Assembly: GCA_032164245.1 (NCBI GenBank)
Contig: JAVMKO010000020.1
Span: 8,335,206-8,399,205, forward strand
Length of the DNA stretch: 64,000 nt
Direction of reading: 5' to 3'
Source: Sternotherus odoratus
Taxonomy: Eukaryota > Chordata > Testudines > Kinosternidae
In this document: one piece after another, positions 1-11,359 of the stretch
Numbering within the stretch: the first letter of the stretch is position 1
Layout of the letters: each line of letters opens with the position of its first letter
Made by a program: the position numbers and the translations under genes
Notes under the pieces: model-generated
Seen by the model: the letters and a program-made list of their open reading frames with translations, nothing else
What the model was told of the DNA's origin: nothing
The model's database searches: none

Positions 1-808
1 GGTAAAATAAGATTGTAGTCACTTTATTCAAATGCAGCACCCGCAGAACAAAGGTGAGCTCGAATGTTTGGAACCCTTAGCCTTTATTCTTTGTGTGTCC
101 CAACCCCAAGATTATTTTAAGAATGGTGTTTTTTAAATTATATAATATATGTATTTCATTATACAGTGTATTGATCTTGTCCTATGATTTATGTGTTCCC
201 CAACGTGAATTATATCCCTAATGGCATCTCATATATTTTATTCTTTCTAACTAATCCACTGCAGTCTAAGAGAAGCATTAGCAGAAAAAAGAATACCCTT
301 GATTACTCCTTAGTGGTTGCACTACTTATGACTGAGATGATAAAAGGTCACCATAGCAGACTCTTGGTAGATATGAGTGAACTGGTTCAAATTAAATCAT
401 AAGTGGGGGGTGGTGAGAAACTAAGATTAGCATCTGGATTTGATGGGGGTTTAGGTGTGAACTGGATCAGGGCTCAAATTTAGATGCAGGTTCAGTGGCA
501 TCAAAACCCTGTATGCTGATTTAAAGGAATTTGATGTCAAACAGCCTCTTGAGCTCTGCTGATCTCACAAGGTTTTTGTCCATCCTGAATGGCAGATATC
601 CTACCAGATCAGTTTCTTTGTGGAATTTTTGCCATCTTGGATCAAAATCTGAACAGAACATTCTTACAAAATGTTGGCAGCATTCAACCTATAACTAACA
701 AATGCTGGCTGCCCTTTCCAGTTTGTTACCGCCAACATTTTTGAAACGTTTCAGATTCAAGATTGTAACTTTGATTTATCTCTAGGCATAGGTTCAATGG
801 ATGGATTG
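1..808. other. Unannotated A/T-rich DNA
   Basis: No recognisable repeat, exon or RNA gene. The only open frame (72 codons near 184-402) has no recognisable domain and ordinary intergenic composition. Confidence 0.6.
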
Positions 809-958
809 CAATACTAATCTTGCATCCGATGAAGTGGGTATTAGCCCACGAAAGCTTATGCTTCAATACTTTAGTTAGTCTTTAAGGTGCCACAGGACTC
901 TTTGTCACTTCTTCTATTCCAGACTAACACGGCTACCTCTGTCATTCACAATACTAAT
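809..958 (-). repeat. Half-copy of fold-back retroposon family, with 10-bp target duplication
   Basis: The body (819-948) reads on the minus strand as the family unit: gtagccgtgttagtctg head, then ggcaccttaaagactaac, a gctttcgtgggctaat block, and the cttcatcggatgca end. The 10-bp direct repeat caatactaat lies at 809-818 and 949-958, directly at the ends. There is no inverted second arm here, so this is a simple single-unit insertion. A 10-bp duplication suits LINE-mediated retroposition. The class is inferred from the duplications; no poly(A) or diagnostic tail is visible. Confidence 0.8.
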
Positions 959-1044
959 TGGGTTAGTTATATAACTATTATATGTGTTAGGTTACTTAGA
1001 AGTTTTGCATAAAGCTCAAGAATTTCTGGTTTAGGCACTGAATT

Positions 1045-1265
1045 GGTTGGTTCAGTTCTTGGCTCTCATCCCTTTCCTATGTGACCAAGTCACTTAATTT
1101 CACTTATTTCTTCATCTTGTAAATGGGACTAATGATACTCCCTATTGCAACTCTTTGTCTGTCTGGACTGTAAGATCTTCAGAGCAGCCACTATGTCTGT
1201 GTTTGGGGGGGCATACTTTGCTAGGCACTGAACAGTCTCGGTTGCCACCATAGAAACCTACTGCT
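1045..1265 (+). repeat. MIR/CORE-SINE-like copy
   Basis: Matches the known MIR order on the plus strand: tgtgaccaagtcacttaat, then a tcttgtaaatgggact block, then a 3' part with gtaagatcttcagagcag and gctaggcactgaac. Diverged and old. The tRNA-like head is weak. Confidence 0.65.
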
Positions 1266-1859
1266 TACTATCAGTACTATGGATTCTCTTCCTGTGCTTC
1301 GCATCTGGGATCAGAATTAAAAGTGAAGCAGCAGCAGCATGCGTGCCATCTTCCTACACTATTGGCAGAATAATTAAAAAGCAAGGTGTTACTAGAAATC
1401 TCCTGGTGTAGGGACATATCTGGATAAGAGGTTCCTGCCCAGTTTTGCAGACATATGAGTTCAGACTGTGAACCCTAGGCTCTGAAAAACATCCAGACCT
1501 CAGGGCACTTATCCAAAGCCAACCAAACCTTTAAAAACTCTGGAGGTTTCCTCCACATCTTGTCTCCTTTTTCTGTTTCGATCCTTGAAGGAATTTGCAA
1601 CAAGAGATCAGCTACCTGCTAAGTTAATTCTTCATCCACCAGGCAAATGTTAGAATCTTGCATTGAATTTTAATGTCAAAGTAGCAAAGATACTAATGAG
1701 CAGACAATGAAAACAGAATCGATTTTTCCCAATCTTGTGGATGGTAACTTTCTGGCCTTCTGTTACCTATCAGCTCTGTGTTCTTGGGAAAGCAGGGCAC
1801 CGTGTCCAGCCTGTCTGACTCAGGAAAGACCTTCTCCCCCCACAGACTCTGCTTGAACC
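1266..1859. other. Unannotated DNA
   Basis: No repeat, exon or RNA gene recognised. Confidence 0.5.
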
Positions 1860-2410
1860 AAAGCTGATCAGAAGAAAGACTTACAAAAAGCAATGAAAAA
1901 GTGGTAGAAGACACCCCTAAACCCCTCCGGACAAGGTTGACTGGATAAAGAAACTACCCTAGCCTCATTTGCATGGAAGATGGGACAGGGAAGCATCTCC
2001 ATTAGCATATAGAATGGAGAACAGCTTGGAGAAGTTGTTTGACCCAGCCCTCTGAGACAAGGGACATATAAGGGGTCAGCTTGGGAGTGCTGATTTACAC
2101 CCTCAGACGGTCTGTTAGTGTGTGTGTGTGTGTTCGTCTGATTCTGGGGCTGGAAGAACCCAGCCTTGGGGAACCTACGTCCTGCAGCATAGCTCCACTG
2201 GGAGGGAACTTGCAGCAGGGAGAAGTACAGCTCCGTATGAGAACACAAGTGATACAAGCAGTACGTGGATAGAATTACAGAATCCCTCACCCAGAAGAGT
2301 AACTCTAATAAATGAGCGGACCCCAAAGCAATGGGCAAATCTGATAACACTTGTTACTTTCGGCTTTCATTTGTACTTACATCACTACTACTCACATCTG
2401 AGGCTGTTGC
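1860..2410 (+). mobile_element. LTR-like repeat (approximate ends)
   Basis: The block has a promoter-like order on the plus strand: a TATA-type catataagg at about 2064-2072, a short TG microsatellite at 2117-2133, and an aataaa polyadenylation-type signal at about 2308-2313. The spacing resembles U3-R-U5 of a solo LTR. No coding region, primer-binding site or clear target duplication is visible, so the ends are approximate. A minus-strand open frame of 160 codons across it has no domain and is treated as chance. Confidence 0.35.
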
Positions 2411-2908
2411 GTAGAGGGTGGACATTAGAGTTCAGTGTAGTTTTCCAACTTCAGAAAGAGGCATGCCCATGGGTTTGGGTCAATAAAAGTGTCTAACATG
2501 TATAGTACAGTGTAAGATTCTTATTTTAAAATAATTGGGCCAAAGATCCACCCAGTGGCTAGAAGAAATGAAGGGAATTTCAGTTAATGTGACAAGGCAC
2601 TTTTAATGCCTGGCAGCAAGTGGAAACAATAAAGAACTTCAGGGATTTTAATCTTGTTTGTCAAGGAATGTATCACAGCTGTTTTCCTAAATCTCAAAGA
2701 TAATCAGCATCCATGGCAAACACAGGCTGGACTGAATATGAGCAATAGCACTGTTTTGTTAAACTCTATCTTGTAGTGCTGCAACATGCCAGCTCCTAAT
2801 AGGCTGCAACAGAAGGTGACAGTTTGTCAGTGACCTTATGCAAAGTAATGCATCAAACGTTGAAGAGAAGAGTGGCATCTTATACTTCTGATAAACTCTG
2901 TCCATATC
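2411..2908. other. Unannotated DNA
   Basis: No repeat or exon recognised; A/T-rich. Confidence 0.5.
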
Positions 2909-2930
2909 GTGTGTGTGTGTGTGTGTGTGT
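2909..2930. repeat. (GT)n microsatellite
   Basis: About eleven uninterrupted GT units. Confidence 0.9.
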
Positions 2931-3179
2931 ACGTATATGACATAAGCCCAAGCATTAGATCCAAATTAAAACTTTCCTAGAGTTGGATGCTTCTGGATTT
3001 CGGGGAATGGCCAATTAAGGTCATCATGATAGAAAGAGATAGTTACCGCTATCTAGTCAAAGTTGCAATCAGCTTCCATTATACAGGTCAGGAACCTTGA
3101 TGTTTTGTATAGGAGATTTTTTTTTCTCTTTTACTCTGATGGTGGCTAATCACATAAGTCAGTTTGTGGAAATGGGTCT

Positions 3180-3255
3180 CTTAGATTGTAAATTCTTCAA
3201 GGCAGAACCATATCATAGTGTTCCTTCAAGTACCATGCACATTGTTACTGAAATT
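3180..3255 (+). repeat. MIR-like 3' fragment
   Basis: The gattgtaaattcttcaagg block followed by accatgcaca resembles the 3' third of the MIR-like SINE seen at 1045, 44094 and 61026. Short and diverged. Confidence 0.4.
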
Positions 3256-3489
3256 ATATAAACACTCATATCTCAATACTATTACCATTGACTGTCACCT
3301 TGAGTTAAAAAGGTTCATTGCCTTTGAAATGGAATATATATAACCTGAGCCAGGAGGAACCAGAAAATGGAGGTGCATAAAGAGAGTTCTATCAGAAGCT
3401 CTACAGGTTAGACTTAAGGAGTGTAATTGTATTCATGATGGGCGAAATAAGCAAATTCTACATATGTGGGACAGATGTGCAACTACTGG

Positions 3490-3690
3490 AAGGGAAATGG
3501 TTTCAGTCAGAAGCAGAGCTCCTGGATCCTATTGCCTGCACTACAGCCAAGTGACACTGGGACCTTAATTAAGTCATTAACCTCACCATATCTTAGCTTA
3601 CCCATTTGTCGGGGGATGTAATGATGCTGAAGCACCTCCCAGAAGTGAGTTACAAGATCAGCCGTAAATGTAAGCTGCCCGAAGACTTGT
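3490..3690 (+). repeat. MIR/CORE-SINE-like copy
   Basis: Contains agcagagctcctggatcc, a degenerate loss-of-core segment around aagtcattaacctcacc, and a later ttacccatttgtcgggg stretch, in MIR plus-strand order. Diverged. Confidence 0.5.
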
Positions 3691-3959
3691 TGGCAACCAC
3701 ATTTTCTCCACTGTCAGTATGTGGCTGAACGGTTACCACTGAGACAGCAAGGGACGGCCCTCATTACTCCATCCACAGTGGACTAACTTGATCAATAGTG
3801 GTTCCAACTGCGTATGATGTTGCTGAGCTGGAGAAAGTAGTAGCTTTTCAATGATGTGTACTATGTGTGCTGTGCCTTTATAACACTGCAGTATCCTTGT
3901 GGTGTGAATGAACTGATGTTGGATTTGACCTCCCCAAACATGGGTCTCACTTCAGGGAG

Positions 3960-4030
3960 GCATTCCCTCTTCAGGAAATCACCAGGACTTAAATACGTGT
4001 TTTAAGTGCTTTGCTGAACAGGGATGGATT
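3960..4030. repeat. MITE fragment, ttaagtgctttgctgaa family
   Basis: The right end reads ttttaagtgctttgctgaac then aggg. This is the inverted counterpart of the cattcagcaaagca end at 7350. Only one side is preserved. Confidence 0.45.
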
Positions 4031-4639
4031 GAAGCACATGCTTCCCTGGGCTGTTACCTCTGAGCTTAGTGAGAGGCACGGATGCTTATCTGAAACCAGA
4101 TCCATCTCTATTAGTGCATTTTCCAGTTTTCAGCTGAGGTGCCTTTGGCTTCTGTGCCAGCTATATTTTATCACTCCAAAATGGTGTGTAATGCTACATC
4201 AATAAATTCTGGATTAGTGAAACCCTCAAAGAAGCAACAGCCTCATCTTAATTAGACTAAAATTATGATTGCTGCCACAGATCATACCAGGAGCCAAACA
4301 ACTCTAACACTGGGGATTCTTTTTTCTTGTTTGGTACTCTTTAAACAAACAAAAAAAACCTATGCCAAAAAAAAAAAAAGCACTTAGGGTAGGGGAACTG
4401 GCATTGAGGCATCACAATAGCATGGCAAGAATCTCTGATAGACTCTGGATAGAAGTGAGAAGTAAACAAAGGCAATCAGTCAGTTGCAAGAGCTGTTACA
4501 GATGAATAATTAAAGTAGGGTGTCCAATGCATTCCTCCACCCCTGTGTGCTTTGCTCTCCTCCTCCCCCCCCCCCCATCTTTTTTGTGGCTTTGCAGGGA
4601 ATGTCTCTCCTGTTCCCCTGTATAGGTGGCTCTACTTTC
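4031..4639. other. Unannotated DNA with homopolymer runs
   Basis: Holds A-rich stretches around 4346-4380 and a C run near 4566-4576. No exon or family repeat recognised. Confidence 0.5.
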
Positions 4640-4881
4640 ACTGGTAGACGTGTTCAAGAATAGCAGCCGTGTTAGTCTGTATCCATAAAGAAAGCCAGGA
4701 ATACTTGTAGCACCTTAGAGACTAACTAGTTTATTTCAGCATAAGCTTTCATGGGCTATAGTTCACTTCATTCTGTGCATCCGATGAAGTGAGCTATAGC
4801 CCACGAATGCTTATGCTGAAATAAACTAGTTAGTCTCTAAGGTGCTACAAGTATTCCTGGCTTTCTTACTGGTAGACGTGT
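4640..4881 (+). repeat. Fold-back retroposon copy: unit plus inverted unit, 14-bp target duplication
   Basis: The 14-bp direct repeat actggtagacgtgt lies at 4640-4653 and 4868-4881. Between them, 4654-4687 is a single-copy head (cagccgtgttagtctg). It is followed by an inverted repeat with 84-nt arms, 4688-4771 and 4784-4867, around a 12-nt loop. About three mismatches were counted between the arms. The right arm ends exactly at the target duplication and lacks the head. The layout suggests a retroposed unit copied back on itself, not a transposon with terminal inverted repeats. Confidence 0.9.
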
Positions 4882-4919
4882 GATCCCTATCTACCTAAAA
4901 TCAGTGAGGCACTTGGGGA

Positions 4920-4996
4920 GGGATTCACAAAGGTTTAGGATGCCTGACTCATTGATTTCAATGGGAGCTAGATGCCTACGTACCTTTGTGAATCCC
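4920..4996. repeat. 77-bp MITE-like inverted repeat
   Basis: Perfect 15-bp ends: gggattcacaaaggt at 4920-4934 and its reverse complement at 4982-4996. A gatttcaatggga centre is typical of short non-autonomous palindromic elements in sauropsids. No target duplication identified. Confidence 0.7.
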
Positions 4997-4999
4997 ACA

Positions 5000-5496
5000 T
5001 CTTGTAATTCTTCAGAATGAAAGGTTCCCTAGAAATGGAAGCTATTGCTTAGCATGTGCCTGTGGAGCCATAATTTTCCAGAGAGACTACAGGTGCATCT
5101 CTTTTGTATGTGTGCACGTAACCTAGGAGCTACACCTTCAGCTTGGATTCCTTCATTCAGGTTATTGATTTACAGTAGCCGCTCTGCCTCTGCTTCTCTT
5201 ATCCTCTCTCATGTTTTTGATTTATGTAGGAGCTCTGGATGTTTCAGTTTTAAGAAGATGAGTGAACATGCCCCTAAATCATCCTCAGAGAAGCAGTCAG
5301 TATCATCTGAGCACTGAACATTAAAGCCCATTTAACTCCCCACAATTATTTCCTTCCTTTGTTCCCCGAGGACCAAACATAGCTGACAACTCCCTCTCTT
5401 GATTAGTTTTATTGTATGAGTTTAACCCTTGGGCATCAGTAGGGTAATAGAACAGTGTCTGTATTCTTTACCTCATTCCTTCCTTCCTCCCTGATC
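5000..5496. other. Unannotated DNA
   Basis: No exon or repeat recognised. Confidence 0.45.
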
Positions 5497-5638
<142 letters not shown>

Positions 5639-5639
5639 C

Positions 5640-6484
5640 CCCCCTCTCTCCCTTGAAGTAAATCGGTATGCAGAGGTGTATGTGTGTGTGGCCTAGACTT
5701 TTGAACTTCCCACCAAAGCCTTAGGAAAGTGTACCTTTGTGTGATCGATTCCTGACATGTTGTGTGTCATTTGCTATCTGTTATCACCACTGTACAATGA
5801 GGATAACGCCTCCATAACTGATAAGAGGTTGCATTATTTTTTAATTAATGATGCTAATTGGAGTAATGAAATGTTCTGTATATATCCCAAGGGGTTCTTT
5901 TTGGTCCCGTGGGACCTTTTTTATTTGTACACAGTACATACCATAGAAATTCATGAAACTTAGCATTAAATGGGATATGTTACGATGTGAGCTTAGTACT
6001 TAGCTCCTTCCATAGGGACTGCATTCCCAAATGCCTTACAGAGTTAGATAATATGTAATGGCAAAGGAGAGAGTGGCACTGGAGAAAAAGGGATGCTTTT
6101 AATTGTGTAACAAAGGACGTGCGCTACAGATGCTAAGCACTGCGGAGGAGAAGGTTCTTGAGCCAAGATCAGTTGTGATGAGGGTGGTGTTGACTGAAGG
6201 AGCAGGGAGTCGAGTAGAGAGCAGCAATGGCATTTGCTTGGCTGGAAGAAGAGGAATGAGCATAGAGTCTTGTAGTATCAGTTTGAAATCAAAACACGTG
6301 GAGCAGAGTGCAAAATTTTCAACAAGGCTTCCAGCAACACACACTCAGGGGTGAAAGTGAGAGGTTCTATAAGATCTAAGCAAAAGACTGGAGGGGTATG
6401 TGCGGTGGGTGGGGAGTTTGTCCCTTTACACTGTTTGTAAATCTTGTACATCAACACAGAGCAGGAGCTGGCCTGGTGCCAAAC
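5640..6484. other. Unannotated DNA
   Basis: No exon or repeat recognised. Overlapping opposite-strand open frames around 6100-6680 have no domain and are treated as chance. Confidence 0.5.
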
Positions 6485-6573
6485 AGGCTTGATTCTGATC
6501 TCACGTGGGTGTATATCAGGAGTAATTCTGATGTCAGTGTAAACCGGTGCCAGTGAGATCCAAATTGGGCCTC
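6485..6573. repeat. MITE-like element, gattctgatctcac family
   Basis: Imperfect inverted ends: aggcttgattctgatctcac on the left and gtgagatccaaattgggcct on the right. The interior is of the 'aggagtaattc / agtgtaaacc' type seen in related copies at 34230 and 43211. Confidence 0.55.
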
Positions 6574-6639
6574 GTAGCTCCTGTCTTTCTACACAATAGG
6601 CTCTGTCAGTGCTGGAATAACTATTCTTAATCCTCCCAC

Positions 6640-7260
6640 CCCACAACTCCTCCTGGTGCGCCAACTCTCTGTTAGTCATTGTTTCTTGCTAAAATTAGAT
6701 GGGTGCAGATGGTACCATATTGTTTGGCGGCGGCCACAGATCAGGTCTTTGTTGCTTGTTATTTCTACATCAGTTCTAGTACTTTTAACATGTTTGGTCA
6801 GTGAAGGAGGGAAAAAGACGCCATGGGGCTTTTTTCATTTTAATTTAACAACTTCGCCGGCTCGCTCCTTTTACCATTTAAAATGTAGTTACGGTCAGAA
6901 AAGCGACGCCGTGAAAAATAGATGGCTCGGTGGGTGCCATAAATTTCTCTCTCTCCGTGACACCTGGATCAAATTTGCTGTGCTTATGAGGCCGGAAGAT
7001 AGCTCTGCTGACTGCCAGTGTTACAGATTTCACTTTTTGATTTGACGGGGAAGCTGTGTTCTTTCTGACTCAGGCGGCGCATAGAGCGATTGGCTCTGTA
7101 TCTGTGCGTATAGGTGACTATGGGCTCGTAGGGGCAGTTATTGGCCTGCTTGTCTCTTGGCCCCGGGAGCTGGCCCTGTCGTTACCTTATCACTGTAGAG
7201 ATGGAGTTTAAAAGCAGCTGCCTATTTAATTGATTCACATGCAAGAGAGAGAGAGAGAGA
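6640..7260. promoter_or_regulatory. Candidate conserved non-coding element
   Basis: A stretch of over 500 bp without a recognised interspersed repeat, with more CpG than its surroundings. It has dense transcription-factor-like words: ggtgccataaatttc, tgactcagg, ttaccttatc, aaagcagctgcc and tatttaattgattc. It ends in a short GA tract (about 7246-7260). A 129-codon plus-strand frame over the first part has no domain. The regulatory call is inference from composition and absence of repeats. Confidence 0.3.
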
Positions 7261-7334
7261 AAACTGGTTCACAATCACATATTGACTCATGGGAACAAGG
7301 AAGCTTTTTGTGTTAGTAAAGGAGGAGCTGTAGG

Positions 7335-7450
7335 TGGTTCAGACACAGGTCCCCATTCAGCAAAGCATGTAGGTGCTTGCTTAACTTTAAGCACTTACTT
7401 AAGTCCTCTTGGCTTCAGAGTCATGTATGTGCTTTCCTGATTTGAGGCCT
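7335..7450. repeat. MITE-like element, attcagcaaagca family
   Basis: Begins ccattcagcaaagcatgtag and continues with internally repeated ttaactttaagcacttactt. This is the left part of the palindromic family whose right end is at 3960-4030. The right end is degraded here. Confidence 0.5.
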
Positions 7451-7685
7451 TTGAGTGAAATTCACCCCCCTTCACAGGGCCAGCAAAAAGCCTACGCATC
7501 ACTGAAATGGGACTTCATTGATATGTGGGTTATATGTATATATGGGTTATATGCCGGCCCTCTCCTTGGAAGGGGATTTCCTTCACCCTTAGTGACTTGA
7601 TATGTTGAGCACACAGCTGCTTCTCTGACAAATACTGTTTTTTTACATCAACACCAAACTACACTGCAGAAAATCTTATGGACAG
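7451..7685. other. Unannotated DNA
   Basis: Nothing recognised. Confidence 0.4.
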
Positions 7686-8495
7686 TGTGATGGGGTGTGT
7701 ACCCTACACAAGGAGCTAAAAGGGCCAATTAAACCTGTGGCAGGTTGCATCAGGGAGAGAGTCAAGGCTGATAAGCTGATTGATGATGAAGCCCAGCTGG
7801 GCAGGGGAGGCTGAGCTGGTATAAAATCAGGAAGTGAAGAGCAAGAAGGGGGAGGGTAACCAGACAGCAAATGTGAAAAATCAGGACAGGGGGTGGGAGG
7901 TAATAGGAGCCCATATAAGAAAAATACCCCAAAATTGGGACTGTCCCTATAAAATCAGGGCATCTGGTCACCCTAAGAAGGGGCTTCAGGGAGGAACTCT
8001 GCAGTCAGTCTCTAGAGCAGAGGGGTGTTGAGATGAGGAGTCCTAACGGGGAATAAACCCTCAATACTGCCTGGCAAGAACCCCAGAGAGGGTGAAGTAG
8101 CCACAGTGAGCAGAAGAGGTTGTAGTGGGATAGGCCAGAAGACAGAGAAAGAAAGGTAGGAAAAACCCAGACACAGGGTCTGACATTGGGTAAACTGTGG
8201 TCCCTGGGCTGGAACCCAGAGTAAATGGCTGACCTGAGTTTCCCTACCAGCCACTGCCTGAAAGACTGCCTGAAACAGACCACCCAGTGGGTCTTTGATA
8301 CCCCAGAAGGGGAGAACTGTACCTGATTTGAGGTACATGGCCTGAGGGCTAAGCTATGAAAAGGAAGCAGCCTGAGTTACTATGGGAACTGTCGACTCGA
8401 GAGAGACCAAAACTGGGAGTCTCTGAGTGGTCAAGAGCTAATCCCAAGATGAGCGACACACAGGTGCCCCAGTGGTGAGTAGTAAACCCCATGAC
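7686..8495 (+). mobile_element. LTR-like repeat, tgtgatggggt family (copy A)
   Basis: Starts tgtgatggggtg and ends near accccatgac, roughly complementary ends that also fit TG...CA. Collinear with copy B at 23757-24438: both share gatgatgaagcccagctggg-type and gtttccctaccagccact blocks. Without the nested MITE and its duplication, this copy is about 678 bp, against 682 bp for copy B. A TATA-like ggtataaaatc sits at about 7818, matching ctataaac in copy B. No coding region is seen. It could be a solo LTR or a non-autonomous TIR element. Confidence 0.6.
7852..7975. mobile_element. hAT-type MITE, tagggtgaccaga family (copy 1), nested
   Basis: 124 bp with complementary ends (gagggtaaccaga on the left, tctggtcaccct on the right). 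The interior has atataaga and ggactgtccctataaaatc. The 8-bp direct repeat agaagggg lies at 7844-7851 and 7976-7983, the duplication length of the hAT superfamily. It sits inside the LTR-like repeat, so it is younger than that insertion. Confidence 0.85.
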
Positions 8496-9222
8496 TGGCA
8501 CTAGTCCCCCATTGACATCGCACCAGCAGCTTCCAAGGAATGATTGTCACTGGTGTGTCCGACTCTTCCTCTTTTAGCGGGGTTGGGTTATAGTACAAAA
8601 AGCTCCGTAGCAGCCCAGGTGATGAATCTGTCCTCTTTTGGGGATGTTCCCTTTTATTTCCATTATTTTGAGAGTTGGCTTTGTTCCCGACAGAGGGAAC
8701 AGACTGTATCAAAGAGAAGAAACGGAGCAGATTTAATGAGATCTAACGGATCAGGGACAAGGTGGTTGTTGCTTACATTATAATCCCAATGAAATCCCTG
8801 ATCAGTGTTCCCAGATAAGAAAGAAATTACTGGGAAGCTATATGTAGTGGGCACCTCATAGCTTTTGTTAAGCTTCTGTCTGACTCAGACAGAAAAAATA
8901 ATCGTCCCCTTGCCTGCTTTCTATACCTAAATCTCCAAATAAGATACGTGCAAGGCTAACTTTTCTGATTATGTTGTATCTTTGTGTGTTGGCAGGAGAC
9001 TTGGTTTGATTCTCTAGTCAGAAAAATAGAGATGAGCTGTAAAATGGAAAGATAATCCCGTTCCAGAGACAGGCATGGACAAAGATAACTAGTTAGAGTG
9101 ACCATAGGGCTCCGCTACGTTTTTATAACAGCCCAGCTCCCATTTAGGCACCAAAATAAGCACCAGAGACCCAAATAAATTGTGTTGAACCATTTACTTC
9201 AGTTGAGCTGCAGTGCTTTACA
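8496..9222. other. Unannotated DNA
   Basis: No exon or known repeat recognised. Confidence 0.45.
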
Positions 9223-9430
9223 GAGGTTGAAAATCTGGCTCTAGGTTTTCTGTGTTTAGCAACCATGGTTCCAATTTACAGGTAGATATTCAAAAGAGTT
9301 TAGTATCCAACGTGCTGGCTATTTATATTGGTGCCTAAATGGGGGAGACATGCTTCTGAAAATCCACCCCCAGTTATGGGCAATGAGCACTTCTGAAATT
9401 TCTGGCTGCACTGAAATGGACATTAGCCAG
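9223..9430. repeat. Degraded MITE, aaaatctggct family
   Basis: Contains gaaaatctggct at the left, ggtgcctaaatggg internally and tgaaaatcc towards the right. This is related to the better preserved nested element at 24571-24680. Confidence 0.35.
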
Positions 9431-10491
9431 AACCCTGGGTCAAATCAACCCTTAAACTTTGGGGAGAGTTTATTTGGTCTCTAGAACTGCAAAGGGTTAA
9501 AATAAAACCTAGGTCTGAACACCTCAAACTTTGAGAAAGTTTTTGATTGTGGTTGAAGCCCGTCTCTGCATGTTACACTGTATAAGATGATAGTAGTTGC
9601 AGTATTAATGCATTGGGATAGATCATTCAGTTCTGTCCATCAGCTAACAACATGAAAGGGAGAAGTTTGGACAAAACAAATATTAAAAAACCATGAGTCA
9701 GAACCCCCCTGAAATCCTGAACTTTTAAATAAAATAATACATTGGGGCTTCTTTTATGTGCTTTATTGTGTTCGAGCCTTTAGGATTCATGTTTTTAGGC
9801 TATTCTCTGAAATCATAACGTGAAAACTGGGATCTCGCATGATTCCAGACATAAGGATTTTACTAAAAATGCCAAATACCACAAGACTTGTGATTTTAAA
9901 AAATGAGTGTTGACAACATTGAAAGTTTTAAAAAGAAACAACCATGTTGTCTCAAGAATAAATACACATGTTTATAGGGTCCCAATTCCTCTGTGATGTA
10001 ACTGAGAGCAACTAGTGTGTCATTTAATGGTTATTAAAATTTACAAAAGCTATTAACATGTAATTGGATGGGCAGGAGAATCTTCAAAGTTAGATCATTA
10101 TCCTTTTACTAGGAGTCTCCAGTGCTGGTGTCCATCTTGTGTTAAGTAACATGCCAAAAGAAAATTGGTGGTGGAACCAAGTTCTGAAGATCTTGACTCG
10201 TGTTAAGACCATTAAACCATATCTTCCTACTGTCTAACTGCCTTTTTTCAGCCTATGAACCATACCAGAACTGCAAAAGGTATTCTTGGCCACAATCATG
10301 TTCTTGGCATTCATCTCATTGATCACAAAGGTTAAGGCTCCTCATATTACATTCTTTCATCATTGACTAGGGAAAGAGGGAGTTGTCTTCTAGGTTGAAA
10401 TATTTATCTTTGCCTGATGACATCTTTCTTTGAAAGAGTTCTTGCATGTTAAACCCATGGAAGGTCTGCTGGCTCGTCTCTTGCGGCTTCT
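9431..10491. other. Unannotated A/T-rich DNA
   Basis: More than 1 kb with no repeat family or exon recognised. Confidence 0.45.
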
Positions 10492-10581
10492 GAAAATAGC
10501 TTTCGTTCATGATGTTTATTCAAGAACTCTTTAGGGAAATATACAGCCGCTAGGTTCACCATCTTTGCATCATTACCTATG
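10492..10581 (+). repeat. Local direct duplication, copy 1
   Basis: About 90 bp from gaaaatagctttcgttcatg to cattacctatg, repeated at 11271-11359 at roughly 88% identity by eye. Both copies are in the same orientation about 780 bp apart. Not recognised as a known family. Confidence 0.75.
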
Positions 10582-11084
10582 ATTTTATTTACCTTAGCTG
10601 TCACAGCTATGCAGGTTTCTGCTGCTGCTCCCCTGTGCTTTTAGCTTAACTTTGCAACATTTTATTACTGTCTATAGGTGCAACTTTTGCCTTTCTGATT
10701 TTCTTGAAGAAGAGAACCTTGTTGTTAGTAGTCCATTTTGACATCACCATCATGTATGGCTTTTTTCTATCAGATTGGACTCCGTGTGGTCTTCCTTTTG
10801 CACCATGGTCTGATTTCTGGGGAAAACGGTTAGTCTGCAGAACACATGACCACAGGACACCATTGAAACAAAGAACTTAACAGGATTAAAAAAACATCAG
10901 AGTTTTATATGGATGGTGAGAACATGCAGAGTTTGAATAGTAAGGCTAGGCAACAAGAGATTTGAAAAAGTTATATTCTTTCCTGCATCAGAGAATAAAC
11001 CAACCTCTGTCTAGCTGGAGTATGGAACAAATTGAAGTTGCTCCTAGGGCATCTTGTAATTTGCCTACTGGACAGATTCTTGAG

Positions 11085-11180
11085 CCTTTCTCTGAAGTAG
11101 GTGGTACTGGCATTGTCCATCATAGGACACTGGACTAGAAGGGCCACTGGTCTGATCCTTGGTGGCAGTTCCTATATTCA
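11085..11180 (+). mobile_element. CR1 LINE 3' tail fragment
   Basis: Reads ataggacactggactagaag, then ccactggtctgatccttggt and a ggcagttcctatattcatg end. This follows the 3' UTR of CR1 elements in plus orientation. Confidence 0.65.
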
Positions 11181-11270
11181 TGATGACTGATACACATTTT
11201 AAAAATATCCAACTTGTTTACTTAGTTTGTACATTTATTTAGACCATGAGATTCTGAGGAACAGACATGA

Positions 11271-11359
11271 GAAATAGCTTTCATTCATTATGTTTATTCA
11301 AGAACTTTTCAGGGAAATATGCAGCCCATAGGCTCACCATCCTTGTATCAGTACCTATG
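11271..11359 (+). repeat. Local direct duplication, copy 2
   Basis: Second copy of the 10492-10581 segment, from gaaatagctttcattcatta to agtacctatg. Differences are mostly transitions scattered along the alignment. Confidence 0.75.

Noticed and set aside
1868..2350. 160-codon frame, minus strand
   Set aside because: Lies antisense across an LTR-like block and a TG microsatellite; no domain.
4640..4881. Reading the fold-back copies as DNA transposons with long terminal inverted repeats
   Set aside because: The palindrome is off-centre, the head is present only once, and 13-14 bp flanking duplications do not fit cut-and-paste families.
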